Shown: positions 7,612 to 15,239, counted from the first letter of the stretch. The stretch is DNA of 20,214 nt from Hyphomicrobiales bacterium (GCA_003558415.1 PWLT01000325.1:1-20214), one strand, 5' to 3'. Notes: generated by a model from the letters alone, not told the origin. Program-made: numbers and translations.

Positions 7612-8061
7612 ATGACCTTCAGAAGTGCAGAGGTGATGGCGGGACTGATGCTGGTGGCATTTTCGGTCTTCGCCTGGCGTGAGGCAGCCTCGATCCGCGG
7701 CGATGCGGCCTTCTTTCCATCTGCGATAATCGTGGCGCTTGGTTTCTTTTCGCTCGTCTATCTGGTGCGATCGGTGGCAGCCGGGCGCAGGACAGAAGCG
7801 GTGTTCGAGCGCTGGTGGATCTTTGTTGCCGCCCTTGCAATCTCGCTGATCTACGCCAACGCAGTGGCATATGTCGGCTACGTTACCTCGACCGTGGTCT
7901 TCATTCCGGTGATGGCGTGGGTGATAGGCTTTCGCCGTCCAGCCTACATCGCTGTGACTACGCTCGTATACCTTCTTTGCGTGTATTTCATGTTCGAGGT
8001 TGTCTTCCGCCGGCCGCTTCCGTCAGAGATGCTGCTCGAACTCCTCAGGAGTGTTCGCTGA
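7612..8061 (+). CDS. tctB: TTT transporter small membrane subunit TctB
   Basis: The small integral membrane subunit of a tripartite tricarboxylate transporter, a secondary carboxylate importer in the inner membrane. The 149-residue protein has four to five hydrophobic segments: about 5-22, 32-54, 68-86, 89-106 and 109-131. The early FFPSAIIVALGFFSLVYL segment is typical of TctB. Sequence conservation in this family is low; the call rests on size, hydrophobicity and position directly before tctA. The ribosome site is weak (GGAAGCACGGAC). The stop overlaps the tctA start as TGATG, so translation is coupled. Confidence 0.88.
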   Translation: MTFRSAEVMAGLMLVAFSVFAWREAASIRGDAAFFPSAIIVALGFFSLVYLVRSVAAGRRTEAVFERWWIFVAALAISLIYANAVAYVGYVTSTVVFIPVMAWVIGFRRPAYIAVTTLVYLLCVYFMFEVVFRRPLPSEMLLELLRSVR

Positions 8062-9587
8062 TGCTGGCTGCCTTCACGGATGCACTGATTGCAGTCATGA
8101 CGCTCAGCAACTTGGTTGCCATGGTTTCGGGTACCATCGCCGGCATCATCATCGGCGCCCTTCCGGGTATCAACGTCACCGTCGGTATCGCAATCCTCAT
8201 CCCGCTCACATTCGGCATGGAGCCACTTTTCGCACTTGGCCTGATCGCCGGCATCTTCAATGGCGCCTCCTACGGCAACGCAATACCGGCCATTCTGCTC
8301 AACGTGCCGGGTACTCCGGCGGCGGTGGCCACCACGTTCGACGGGCATCCAATGGCGCAAAAGGGCCGGTCAGCTCATGCGTTGCGCATCGCGTGCTATG
8401 CCTCGGCGCTGGGGGCTATTGCTTCGGCGATTTCGCTCATTCTCATCGCGCCGCCACTTGCGAGGGTCACTCTCCTCTTCGGTCCGGCGGAATATTTCTG
8501 GTTGGCGATTCTCGGCCTCAGTTCCATCGCCGTTCTGCTGGGCAGCGACCCGGTGAAGGGGCTGATTGCTGCCTGCGTTGGCATGTTGCTTGCCACGGTC
8601 GGCATTGATCAAATGACTGGCGCGATGCGCTTCCACTTCGGCTACTGGGAGCTCGCCGACGGCCTCCCTACAGTTGTGGTCCTGACCGGTCTGTTTGCCT
8701 TCTCGCGTGTCCTCATGATGGCACAGGAGGGAAAGCTGACCGGAGTTAGCTGCGAAGACCTCAAGCTGTCGCGTGACAAATCCGAAGGCCCGATCCTCAA
8801 GGGCATGCTGCCCACCCTGACCCGCTCCGGGATAATCGGAATCATCGTCGGTATTCTGCCGGGCGTCGGCGGCAACGCAGCGGCACTTCTCGCCTATAAC
8901 GAGGAAAAGCGCGTGGCGAAGGACGCCGAGACCTTTGGCAAGGGCAATCCAAAGGGTGTCGCCGCGGCCGAGTGCGGAAACAGCGCCGACAACAGTTCTT
9001 CGCTCATTCCAATGCTGACACTGGGCATCCCCGGCAATGCCATCGCCGCGATCATCATGGGCGCATTGCTGGTGCACGGGCTGGTTCCCGGCCCCCAGCT
9101 GTTCCGGGAAGAACCCCTTATCGTCTATGGCTTCATGATACAGATGCTGTTTACCGCGGCGATTCTGTTCGTGCTCGGCGGCATGGTGGCAACGCGCATA
9201 TTCGCGCAGGTGCTAAGGCTGCCCAGCGTCGTGCTTGTGCCGCTAATCGTCTCTCTGATGACCATCGGCATCTATACCACGACCTATGAGATCATGCATC
9301 TCTACATGGCCATCGGTTTCGGCCTGGTCGGGTATTTCATGATAAAGCTCGACTTCCCGGTCGCACCGTTCGTTCTTGGCCTGATCCTTGGTGGCGTGGC
9401 CGAGTTCAACTTCCGCGTCGCGATGCGCATCGCGCAGGGGGACTGGACATATCTTTTCCAGAACGTCGTGTCGAAGATACTGGTGGCGCTTCTTGCGCTG
9501 ATCGTGCTCACGGCGCTGTCGCGCTTCATCAGGGATTTGCGCAGCCGAACTCGGGGCACCGAGGCCGAGCGGATGACCGAGGAGTGA
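8061..9587 (+). CDS. tctA: TTT transporter large membrane subunit TctA
   Basis: The large permease subunit, 508 residues with about 10-12 membrane segments. Both halves carry the diagnostic loop motif: GALPGIN (32-38) and a second copy, GILPGVGG, near 263-270. The conserved GHPMAQKG (95-102) and ECGNSADNSS followed by LTLGIPGNAIAA are also present. The ATG at 8061 shares bases with the tctB stop and has AGGAG nine bases upstream. A longer in-frame reading back to 7815 only overlaps tctB in another frame and is rejected. With TctB and the binding protein TctC it imports a carboxylated solute using the proton or sodium gradient. Confidence 0.96.
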   Translation: MLAAFTDALIAVMTLSNLVAMVSGTIAGIIIGALPGINVTVGIAILIPLTFGMEPLFALGLIAGIFNGASYGNAIPAILLNVPGTPAAVATTFDGHPMAQKGRSAHALRIACYASALGAIASAISLILIAPPLARVTLLFGPAEYFWLAILGLSSIAVLLGSDPVKGLIAACVGMLLATVGIDQMTGAMRFHFGYWELADGLPTVVVLTGLFAFSRVLMMAQEGKLTGVSCEDLKLSRDKSEGPILKGMLPTLTRSGIIGIIVGILPGVGGNAAALLAYNEEKRVAKDAETFGKGNPKGVAAAECGNSADNSSSLIPMLTLGIPGNAIAAIIMGALLVHGLVPGPQLFREEPLIVYGFMIQMLFTAAILFVLGGMVATRIFAQVLRLPSVVLVPLIVSLMTIGIYTTTYEIMHLYMAIGFGLVGYFMIKLDFPVAPFVLGLILGGVAEFNFRVAMRIAQGDWTYLFQNVVSKILVALLALIVLTALSRFIRDLRSRTRGTEAERMTEE

Positions 9588-9634
9588 TGTTAAGTTTCCG
9601 TCAAGAACCAAACCCAACCACAGGAGGTAGACTA

Positions 9635-10603
9635 ATGCACATGAAATTCAGGACAGCGCTCTGCGCGATGGCAGTCGCAGCCGTTGGTACAACGGCTTCG
9701 GCTCAATCGGACTATCCCAGCCGCACCATCGAGATCCTGGTGGGATTCGCCGCAGGCGGACCGGTCGACTCCACTACGCGCGCGGCCGCGCCTTTCCTCG
9801 AAAAGCATATCGGAGACGGCGCTTCGATCGCGGTGATCAACCGCCCCGGCGCGGCAGGCGTCGTGGCGTCGATCGCCGCATCGCAGGCCGATCCCGATGG
9901 GCATACGCTGATGATGTACTCCTACCCGGCATTGGCGACCGCGCCCATCGGTCAGGACGAGGAACCATACAACGTTGACGACTTCGAGTATCTCGGCAAC
10001 GTCACCTCGGATCCGCACAACTTCTTCGTGGCGCAGGATTCGCCGTACGAGACTCTCGACGATCTGATGGAGGCGGCGCGCGAGAACCCGGGAACGATCA
10101 ATGTCGCTGCTGCTGGTTCCGGTGGAGCCGCGCATCTGGCGCTGCTGGTGTTCGAGGCCGAGACCGGGCTCTCATTCAACTATACCCCTGCCGATGGCGG
10201 CGCGGGTACGTTGACCCAGGTGCTGGGTGGACATGTCGACGCCGGCATCACCACGCTCAGCGCGCTCGTCCCCTATGTGGAGGAGGAGCAGATGCGCATC
10301 ATCGCGAGCTTCGCCGATGAGCGGCCCGCGGCGCTGCCCGATGCCCCGACTGCCCGTGAACAGGGGGTCGACGTGCTGTGGGGCGCCCTGCGCGGCATCG
10401 CCGCGCCGGGACCGCTGCCGGACGATGTGCGCGACAGACTTGCAGAGGCCGTCGAAGCGACCATGTCGGATCCCGAGTTCATTGAACTCGCCGAGCGCCA
10501 GGGGATTCCCCTCATGTATCTCGATGGCGAGGCGTTCAGGGAAATCGTCGACACCGATCTGTCACGGCTGAACGAGCTCTGGGAGACTTCGCCCTGGCAG
10601 TGA
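9635..10603 (+). CDS. tctC: TctC/Bug-family periplasmic solute-binding protein
   Basis: The extracytoplasmic binding protein of the TTT system, 322 residues. A signal peptide is clear: MHMKFR, a hydrophobic core, and an ASA cleavage site at residue 23 before QSDYPSR. Bug marks follow: YPSRTIEILVGFAAGGPVD near the mature N-terminus, NRPGAAG, and DPDGHTLMM. Its ATG has an AGGAGG seven bases upstream, the strongest ribosome site in the cluster, which fits the excess of binding protein over permease. Bug proteins bind carboxylates through water-bridged carboxylate contacts near these loops, and known ligands include dicarboxylates, amino acids and aromatic acids, so the family does not settle the substrate. 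Confidence 0.95.
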   Translation: MHMKFRTALCAMAVAAVGTTASAQSDYPSRTIEILVGFAAGGPVDSTTRAAAPFLEKHIGDGASIAVINRPGAAGVVASIAASQADPDGHTLMMYSYPALATAPIGQDEEPYNVDDFEYLGNVTSDPHNFFVAQDSPYETLDDLMEAARENPGTINVAAAGSGGAAHLALLVFEAETGLSFNYTPADGGAGTLTQVLGGHVDAGITTLSALVPYVEEEQMRIIASFADERPAALPDAPTAREQGVDVLWGALRGIAAPGPLPDDVRDRLAEAVEATMSDPEFIELAERQGIPLMYLDGEAFREIVDTDLSRLNELWETSPWQ

Positions 10604-10617
10604 GGGGTTGAAGAGCG

Positions 10618-10641
10618 GGCCGGTCGCAGCTGCGGCCGGCC
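10618..10641. promoter_or_regulatory. Intra-operon stem-loop after tctC
   Basis: A 24-base near-perfect palindrome, GGCCGG-T-CGCAG against CTGCG-G-CCGGCC with one T-G wobble, starts 15 nt after the tctC stop. No T-run follows, so it is probably not a full terminator. Stem-loops of this kind after binding-protein genes are known to protect the upstream message and raise its level over downstream genes. Confidence 0.6.
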
Positions 10642-10679
10642 TGTGCGTTGATCGAAAACCGATCCGGAGGAGCACCACG

Positions 10680-12371
10680 ATGACCTGCAAACCCCTCGTG
10701 ACAGGACGACGCTATGCGGTGGCGGCCGGGCACCCACTGGCCGCAATGGCCGGATCGGAAATCCTGCGCAGTGGAGGAAATGCGATCGATGCTGGCGTCG
10801 CCGCAGGGATCGCCACCGAAGTTCTCGAGAGCATCTTAGTCGGTTTTGGCGGCGTGGCTCCGATCATTCTCTACTCCGCGGAACACGACGAGATAGTGAC
10901 GATCAGCGGTCTTGGAACTTGGCCAAGGTCGGTGGATTCCGACTATTTCAACCGGCTACATGGCGGGCGGATCCCTCTCGGAATTCTGCGCACCGTGGTT
11001 CCTGCGGCGCCGGACGCCTGGATCACCGCGCTGTCGCGCTATGGCCGCATGAGCTTTGGCGAGGTCGCCGCCTTTGCCATCGAGTATGCGCGTGACGGCT
11101 TTCCGATGTACGAATTCTTCAGCGCGCGCATTGCCGAAAAGCACGAAGGATATGCACGGTATCCATCCACAGCCGCAATCTACCTGCCGAACGGTGCGCC
11201 CCCCGTCCCCGGAGAGAACTTCCGCCAGCCGGAGCTGGGTGCCTCGATACAGTTCCTGGTCGAGGAGGAGCGCGCCGCGGCGGCGAAGGGCGGCAGGGCA
11301 GCGGGCCTCGCCGCGGCGCGCCACGCGTTTTACGAGGGAGATATTGCGCGCGAGATGGTCGCGCACGTTCAGTCGGAAGGTGGCGAACTGACCCTCGACG
11401 ATCTTAAGGACTTCTCGGTCGATGTGGAAAAACCCGTCTCGATCCGTTTCGGCGACTGGCAGATCAATGGCTGTGGACCGTGGTGCCAGGGGCCGATGCT
11501 GCTGCAGGCACTGAACATCGTCAAGACCTTCGACCTGCGCGCGATCGGCCACAACTCCGCCGATTACGTGCACCTGTTGTGCGAGGCGATCAAGCTCGCC
11601 GCGAGCGACCGCGACCGTTTCTACGGCGACCCGAGATTCGTCGATGTGCCCATGGAAAGGCTCCTGTCCGATTCACATGCGCGCGCGCAAGCCGAGCGCA
11701 TCCGCAATGATCGGGCGACCTCCTTCGCGGATGCCGATGACGCCGCGGCCGAAGCCAAAGCCGATCTCGCAGTCGGGGACTCCAGCATGGATACGAGTTA
11801 TGTCTGCGTCGTCGACAAGGATGGCAATGCGTTTTCGGCCACACCCAGCGACGCGCCACATCACGCTCCGGTCGCGCCCAAGCTGGGTTTCCTTGTCTCC
11901 GCGCGCGGCTCGCAGTCCTGGACAGATCTCGGGCATCCGGCCAGTGTCGCTCCCGGCAAGCGGCCCCGGCTGACACCCAATCCGGCGCTTGCGGTGGGCC
12001 CCGATGGCCGGATCATGCCATTTGGTTCACCCGGAGGCGATGTGCAGACCCAGGCGATGCTGCAAGGCTTCATCAACCGGGTGGTCTTCGGGTTCGACAC
12101 GCAGCGCGCGGTGGAAAGCCCACGCTTTGCCACTTATGACTTCCCCTCGTCATGGGAGCCGCATGAGCGGCAGCATCTCGTCCTCAAGCTCGAGAATACC
12201 CTTGATACCGAGGTTGGCTCGGACCTTGCCGCGCGGGGCCACAACGTTCAGTCTTGGCCCGATCTCATGTGGACGGCCGGTTCGCTCTCGCTGGTCGACT
12301 TCGACCGTCGCAGCGGGTACATGGCGGCGGGCTCCGATCCGCGACGCGAAGCTTATGCCATCGGCTGGTAG
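10680..12371 (+). CDS. Second gamma-glutamyltransferase family Ntn-hydrolase
   Basis: A 563-residue GGT-family protein, clearly divergent from the one at 3511-5094. It has the GGNAIDAGVAAG block (32-43), followed by GFGGVAP (55-61) where classical enzymes read GGGGF. The likely autocatalytic threonine is Thr372 in SMDTSYVCVVDKDGNAFSAT, in a DTSY context rather than the GGTVY of its neighbour. The C-terminal FGSPGGDVQTQAMLQ matches the family's GSPGGS/D oxyanion and product-binding stretch. No signal peptide is visible, so it is predicted to be cytoplasmic. GGAGG precedes the ATG at 10680, about 40 nt after the stem-loop. The family includes oxamate amidohydrolase and beta-lactam acylases, so the substrate need not be gamma-glutamyl. 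Confidence 0.88.
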   Translation: MTCKPLVTGRRYAVAAGHPLAAMAGSEILRSGGNAIDAGVAAGIATEVLESILVGFGGVAPIILYSAEHDEIVTISGLGTWPRSVDSDYFNRLHGGRIPLGILRTVVPAAPDAWITALSRYGRMSFGEVAAFAIEYARDGFPMYEFFSARIAEKHEGYARYPSTAAIYLPNGAPPVPGENFRQPELGASIQFLVEEERAAAAKGGRAAGLAAARHAFYEGDIAREMVAHVQSEGGELTLDDLKDFSVDVEKPVSIRFGDWQINGCGPWCQGPMLLQALNIVKTFDLRAIGHNSADYVHLLCEAIKLAASDRDRFYGDPRFVDVPMERLLSDSHARAQAERIRNDRATSFADADDAAAEAKADLAVGDSSMDTSYVCVVDKDGNAFSATPSDAPHHAPVAPKLGFLVSARGSQSWTDLGHPASVAPGKRPRLTPNPALAVGPDGRIMPFGSPGGDVQTQAMLQGFINRVVFGFDTQRAVESPRFATYDFPSSWEPHERQHLVLKLENTLDTEVGSDLAARGHNVQSWPDLMWTAGSLSLVDFDRRSGYMAAGSDPRREAYAIGW

Positions 12372-12417
12372 GTACCTCATCCATCGGCTTGTTGCCGGAG
12401 GTGAACATCCGATTCCG

Positions 12418-12434
12418 GGCCGGGGGTGCCGGCC
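12418..12434. promoter_or_regulatory. GC-rich hairpin between the second GGT gene and the oxidoreductase gene
   Basis: GGCCGG (12418-12423) and CCGGCC (12429-12434) form a perfect 6-bp stem with a five-base loop. The GTG at 12426, a possible long start of the next gene, would lie in the loop, which argues for the TTG at 12462. No T-run follows. Confidence 0.45.
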
Positions 12435-12461
12435 GGACTCGCTCAATCAGAGGCCCTGATC

Positions 12462-13763
12462 TTGGAAAACATCTTTCTCGAAGACTTCACGCCTGACAAG
12501 CCGTATTGGTGGGAGTTTTTCCAACCCCGCGATGACCTCCGAGCGGACCTTCCGCTCCATACGGATGTCGCGATCATCGGCGGTGGCTATACAGGTTTGA
12601 CCGCCGCACATGTTCTGGCGGAATCCGGCATTGATGTAACAGTGATCGAAGCGCAGGAGTTCGGCTTTGGTGCCAGCACCCGTAACGGCGGGGGCGTTGG
12701 CGGGGCCGTCAATGTCGGAAAATCATTGAGTGGGCGGCGATTGCAGTATCGGACGGGGGAACGCGAGGCGATCCTCGCCGAATCCGCCCAAGCCTTTCGT
12801 TCGATCGAAAACCTCGTGGAGACAGGAAATATCGCCTGTGATTGGCAGTCCAACGGGCGCTTCATCGGTGCGTGGACGCCAAAGCACTTTCGCGACCAGG
12901 AAGCCTCGCTGCCCCTGATGAACGAACACGCCGACCTTGGAGCGGAAATGCTGCCGCGCGAACGCCAACGCGAGCATCTCCAGACCGACCTCTATCACGG
13001 CGGTATGCTTGTGAAGCGTTCCGCCACGGTCAATCCATCGCTTCTTTACAAGGGGCTTCTGGAGCGCAGCATGGCATCCGGCGCGCGGCTTTGCGGGCGC
13101 ACGCGGGTCACCGGCCTCGCCCGTTCGGGAAGCCGCTGGGAACTGAGCACGGACCGCGGAGTTCTCAAGGCCGACAAGGTGATCGTTGCGGCCAACGGCT
13201 ATATCGATCCCGCGGTGCCAATGCTGCGCAAGAAGATCATCCCGGTATTCAGCAACATCATCGTCACCGAAGAACTGCCCGATGGACTGGCCAGCCACCT
13301 CTTTCCCACAAATCGCTATGTGAACGACACGCTGAGGATCCGCTCCTACTATCGGCTTACTCCGGATGGAAAGCGCGTGCTTTTCGGGGGGCGCGGGCGT
13401 TTCAGTACCGCAAGTGCGATAGATCACGCCCGCTCGCTTTATCCCATGATGGTCCAGCGCTTGCCGGATCTGAAGGGTATCAGGATCGCCTATGCATGGT
13501 CGGGACGGATCGCATTCACGCTCGATTCCGTCCCGCATGTCGGCGAACAGGATGGCGTGCATTTCGCACTTGGCTGCAACGGAAGTGGCGTAGCCATGAT
13601 GACCTATCTGGGCGATTACCTCGGAAAGAAGATTGCAGGGAAGGCAAACTATGTCAGCCGTTTCGAGCGCCCCCTACCGGGCCATCCGCTTTATGGCGGC
13701 AACCCGTGGTTTCTCCCACTGATAGGGCGTTACTTTCAGTTCCTCGATCGCCTGGGTCGGTGA
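12462..13763 (+). CDS. PuuB/OrdL-like FAD-dependent oxidoreductase
   Basis: A 433-residue DAO-superfamily flavoenzyme, closest in style to gamma-glutamylputrescine oxidase PuuB and OrdL. The N-terminus ENIFLEDFTPDKPYWWE is typical of these proteins. The dinucleotide-binding motif IIGGGYTGLTAAH is at about 38-50, followed by ASTRNGGGVGG, a variant of the flavin-contact segment. The C-terminal half has YAWSGRIAFTLDSVPH and LGCNGSGVAMM. Start: TTG at 12462 preceded by AGAGG at eight bases, matching where conservation begins; a GTG at 12426 is the alternative. It is the last gene of the plus arm. A natural role would be to oxidise an amine or amino acid released by the GGT-type enzyme, but a gamma-glutamylated amine is also possible. 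Confidence 0.87.
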   Translation: MENIFLEDFTPDKPYWWEFFQPRDDLRADLPLHTDVAIIGGGYTGLTAAHVLAESGIDVTVIEAQEFGFGASTRNGGGVGGAVNVGKSLSGRRLQYRTGEREAILAESAQAFRSIENLVETGNIACDWQSNGRFIGAWTPKHFRDQEASLPLMNEHADLGAEMLPRERQREHLQTDLYHGGMLVKRSATVNPSLLYKGLLERSMASGARLCGRTRVTGLARSGSRWELSTDRGVLKADKVIVAANGYIDPAVPMLRKKIIPVFSNIIVTEELPDGLASHLFPTNRYVNDTLRIRSYYRLTPDGKRVLFGGRGRFSTASAIDHARSLYPMMVQRLPDLKGIRIAYAWSGRIAFTLDSVPHVGEQDGVHFALGCNGSGVAMMTYLGDYLGKKIAGKANYVSRFERPLPGHPLYGGNPWFLPLIGRYFQFLDRLGR

Positions 13764-13794
13764 ATCGTACTCATCGGCGTATGCTGTACGATTC
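13762..13794. terminator. 9-bp perfect inverted repeat at the end of the plus arm
   Basis: GAATCGTAC (13762-13770) and GTACGATTC (13786-13794) flank a 15-base spacer, and the left arm overlaps the oxidoreductase stop codon. As RNA it would form a 9-bp stem right at the end of the operon. It lacks a following T-run, so it may be a stabilising 3' end, a weak terminator or a protein-binding palindrome. Confidence 0.45.
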
Positions 13795-14251
13795 CCATGT
13801 CTTTGAATTATCAGAGGAAGTGGGCTTCGATGATGTGCCCGCCCAGACGGCATCGATGTGCCAAGGTGGGTCCGCGATGATCCCCGCAGACCACTTGGAG
13901 AACGTCGGTTGACCGGGACCTACTGCTGGACCTTTATGTCAACACTTGAGCAGGCCCGGCACGTGGCGGCACTTCCAGACCAATAGAGAAAACGTAACGG
14001 ACAACTGAGCTGCACCTTCGTCCGGCGGCTCGGCTACGACGTGCGTTGCAACTCTGCGGATGTCGGCGATCCCAGTCCGTCGGCGGCCTCGAACGCGCCT
14101 CAGCAGGCCCCGACCGCCGCGTCAGATCGGTTCGGGGCCATTGGGGCATCACCAGCGCCACCCTCACACCGGCGACGCGCAGGAAAGATTGCGCCAAAGG
14201 CTTGCGACGCGATGTCAGGCCGTCTGCAATCGCCCTTGTGCCGTCCGTTGC
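13795..14251. other. Gene-poor spacer between catabolic island and ars operon
   Basis: No convincing gene was found here. Short open frames exist on both strands (for example 13781-13912 plus, 43 codons; 13934-14197 minus, 87 codons), but none has a ribosome site, a recognisable motif or a credible composition. It may hold degraded sequence from insertion of one of the flanking modules, but no direct evidence of a mobile element was seen. Confidence 0.5.
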
Positions 14252-14280
14252 TTGCTGCTACATCGTATTTCGACGATAAA
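14252..14280 (+). promoter_or_regulatory. Candidate ars promoter with ArsR operator palindrome
   Basis: TTGCTG (14252-14257) and GATAAA (14275-14280) are 17 bases apart, both 4/6 matches. A palindrome ATCGT-N6-ACGAT (14262-14266 and 14273-14277) lies over the spacer and touches the -10 box. An ArsR-family repressor bound there would block RNA polymerase; it lies 21 bases before the arsR ATG. Confidence 0.55.
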
Positions 14281-14297
14281 CGGAAACGGGTGTACCG

Positions 14298-14678
14298 ATG
14301 CTTGACCGTGATCCCCATCATGACCCCCGCGCGATCGATGCCGAGGCAATCGCCGCGGTCGCCAAGGCGCTGGCGCATCCCGCGCGGGTGAAGATCATCG
14401 CCTTCCTGCTGTCGCGGCCCGGATGTATCGGGGGCGACATCGTGGGCGAGGTTGGCCTGGCGCAATCCACCGTGTCCGAGCATCTGCGCATTCTCAAGGC
14501 GTCGGGGCTCGTCGTGGGTACGATCGAGCGTCCGCGTATCTGCTATTCGCTCAACCCGAAGGTGCTCGCACCGCTGCACGCGCTGATCGGCATGGTCGAG
14601 GCGCGCGATGCTTCGCAGGCCGACGCGCCCTGCTGCTACACCCCGCAAGGCTGCATTCCCAAGGAGAACAACCAATGA
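14298..14678 (+). CDS. arsR: ArsR-family arsenite-responsive repressor
   Basis: A 126-residue winged-helix repressor that leaves its operator on binding As(III) or Sb(III). The HTH core spans about 16-90: KALAHPARVKIIAFLLS, then the recognition helix AQSTVSEHLRILKASGLV and the wing. It lacks the ELCVC metal site of plasmid R773 ArsR. Instead the C-terminus has Cys112, Cys113 and Cys119 (PCCYTPQGC), the same CC-x5-C spacing as Cys95/96/102 of the Acidithiobacillus ferrooxidans ArsR, so inducer binding is probably at the C-terminal tail. It leads the operon; its TGA overlaps the next ATG (ATGA). Confidence 0.93.
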   Translation: MLDRDPHHDPRAIDAEAIAAVAKALAHPARVKIIAFLLSRPGCIGGDIVGEVGLAQSTVSEHLRILKASGLVVGTIERPRICYSLNPKVLAPLHALIGMVEARDASQADAPCCYTPQGCIPKENNQ

Positions 14679-15208
14679 CCAATATGACCGTCTTTGATCC
14701 GGCCATGTGCTGCTCGACCGGGATCTGCGGCACCGAAGTGGACCAGAAGCTGATCGATTTCGCCGCCGATCCCGCGATCAAGGCGTTGATGGAAGAGTCG
14801 GGCAGCGAGGGGCTTCCGGCCATCGTGGTGGATGGCCGGATCGACTCGACGAGCCGCCATCCGGCACGCGCGGAACTGGCCGGATGGGCCGGTATTGCCG
14901 CGCCCGAGGTCGAGGTCACCGAGGCCGTGCGCGAGTTGATCGCGCTCGGCGCGGCCATCGGCGCAAGCTGCGAGCCGTGCCTGAAGTATCACGTGAAGAA
15001 GTCGCGCGAGCTGGGCCTGAGTGACGCCGCCATGCGCGAAGCGATCGCCGTTGGCCGCATGATCAGGGAGGCATCCGCGAAAAACATCCTCGGGCTGGCC
15101 GACAAGCTGATCCCCGATGAGGGCACTGCCGCCAAGGGCTGCGGCGTCGACAAGGCCGAGGAGATGCAAGCGTCGCCCGAGAAGGAGAAAACCGGCGCCT
15201 GCTGCTGA
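14675..15208 (+). CDS. arsD: ArsD / AhpD-like (carboxymuconolactone decarboxylase) fusion protein
   Basis: ArsD carries As(III) to the ArsA ATPase. The N-terminus of this 177-residue protein is ArsD-like: VFDPAMCCSTGICG with Cys12, Cys13 and Cys18 at the same positions as in R773 ArsD, then VDQKLIDFAAD. By comparison with ArsD, about 25 residues (the second strand region) are then missing, and similarity resumes at IKALMEESGSEGLPAIVVDG (35-54). From about 80 a second domain follows with Glu87, Cys99, Cys102 and His106, the E-x11-CxxC-x3-H relay of AhpD and other CMD-family thiol enzymes. The protein ends with Cys156 and Cys176-Cys177, echoing the ArsD cysteine tail. AAGGAG precedes the ATG, which overlaps arsR. 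A joint metallochaperone and thiol-redox role is inferred. Confidence 0.88.
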   Translation: MTNMTVFDPAMCCSTGICGTEVDQKLIDFAADPAIKALMEESGSEGLPAIVVDGRIDSTSRHPARAELAGWAGIAAPEVEVTEAVRELIALGAAIGASCEPCLKYHVKKSRELGLSDAAMREAIAVGRMIREASAKNILGLADKLIPDEGTAAKGCGVDKAEEMQASPEKEKTGACC

Positions 15209-15239
15209 TCCGCGGGCGAGGCGATCCACCCAAGTGCAA

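Noticed and set aside
13781..13912. 43-codon plus-strand open frame after the PuuB-like gene
   Set aside because: No ribosome site, its start lies within the stem-loop region and no known family is recognised.
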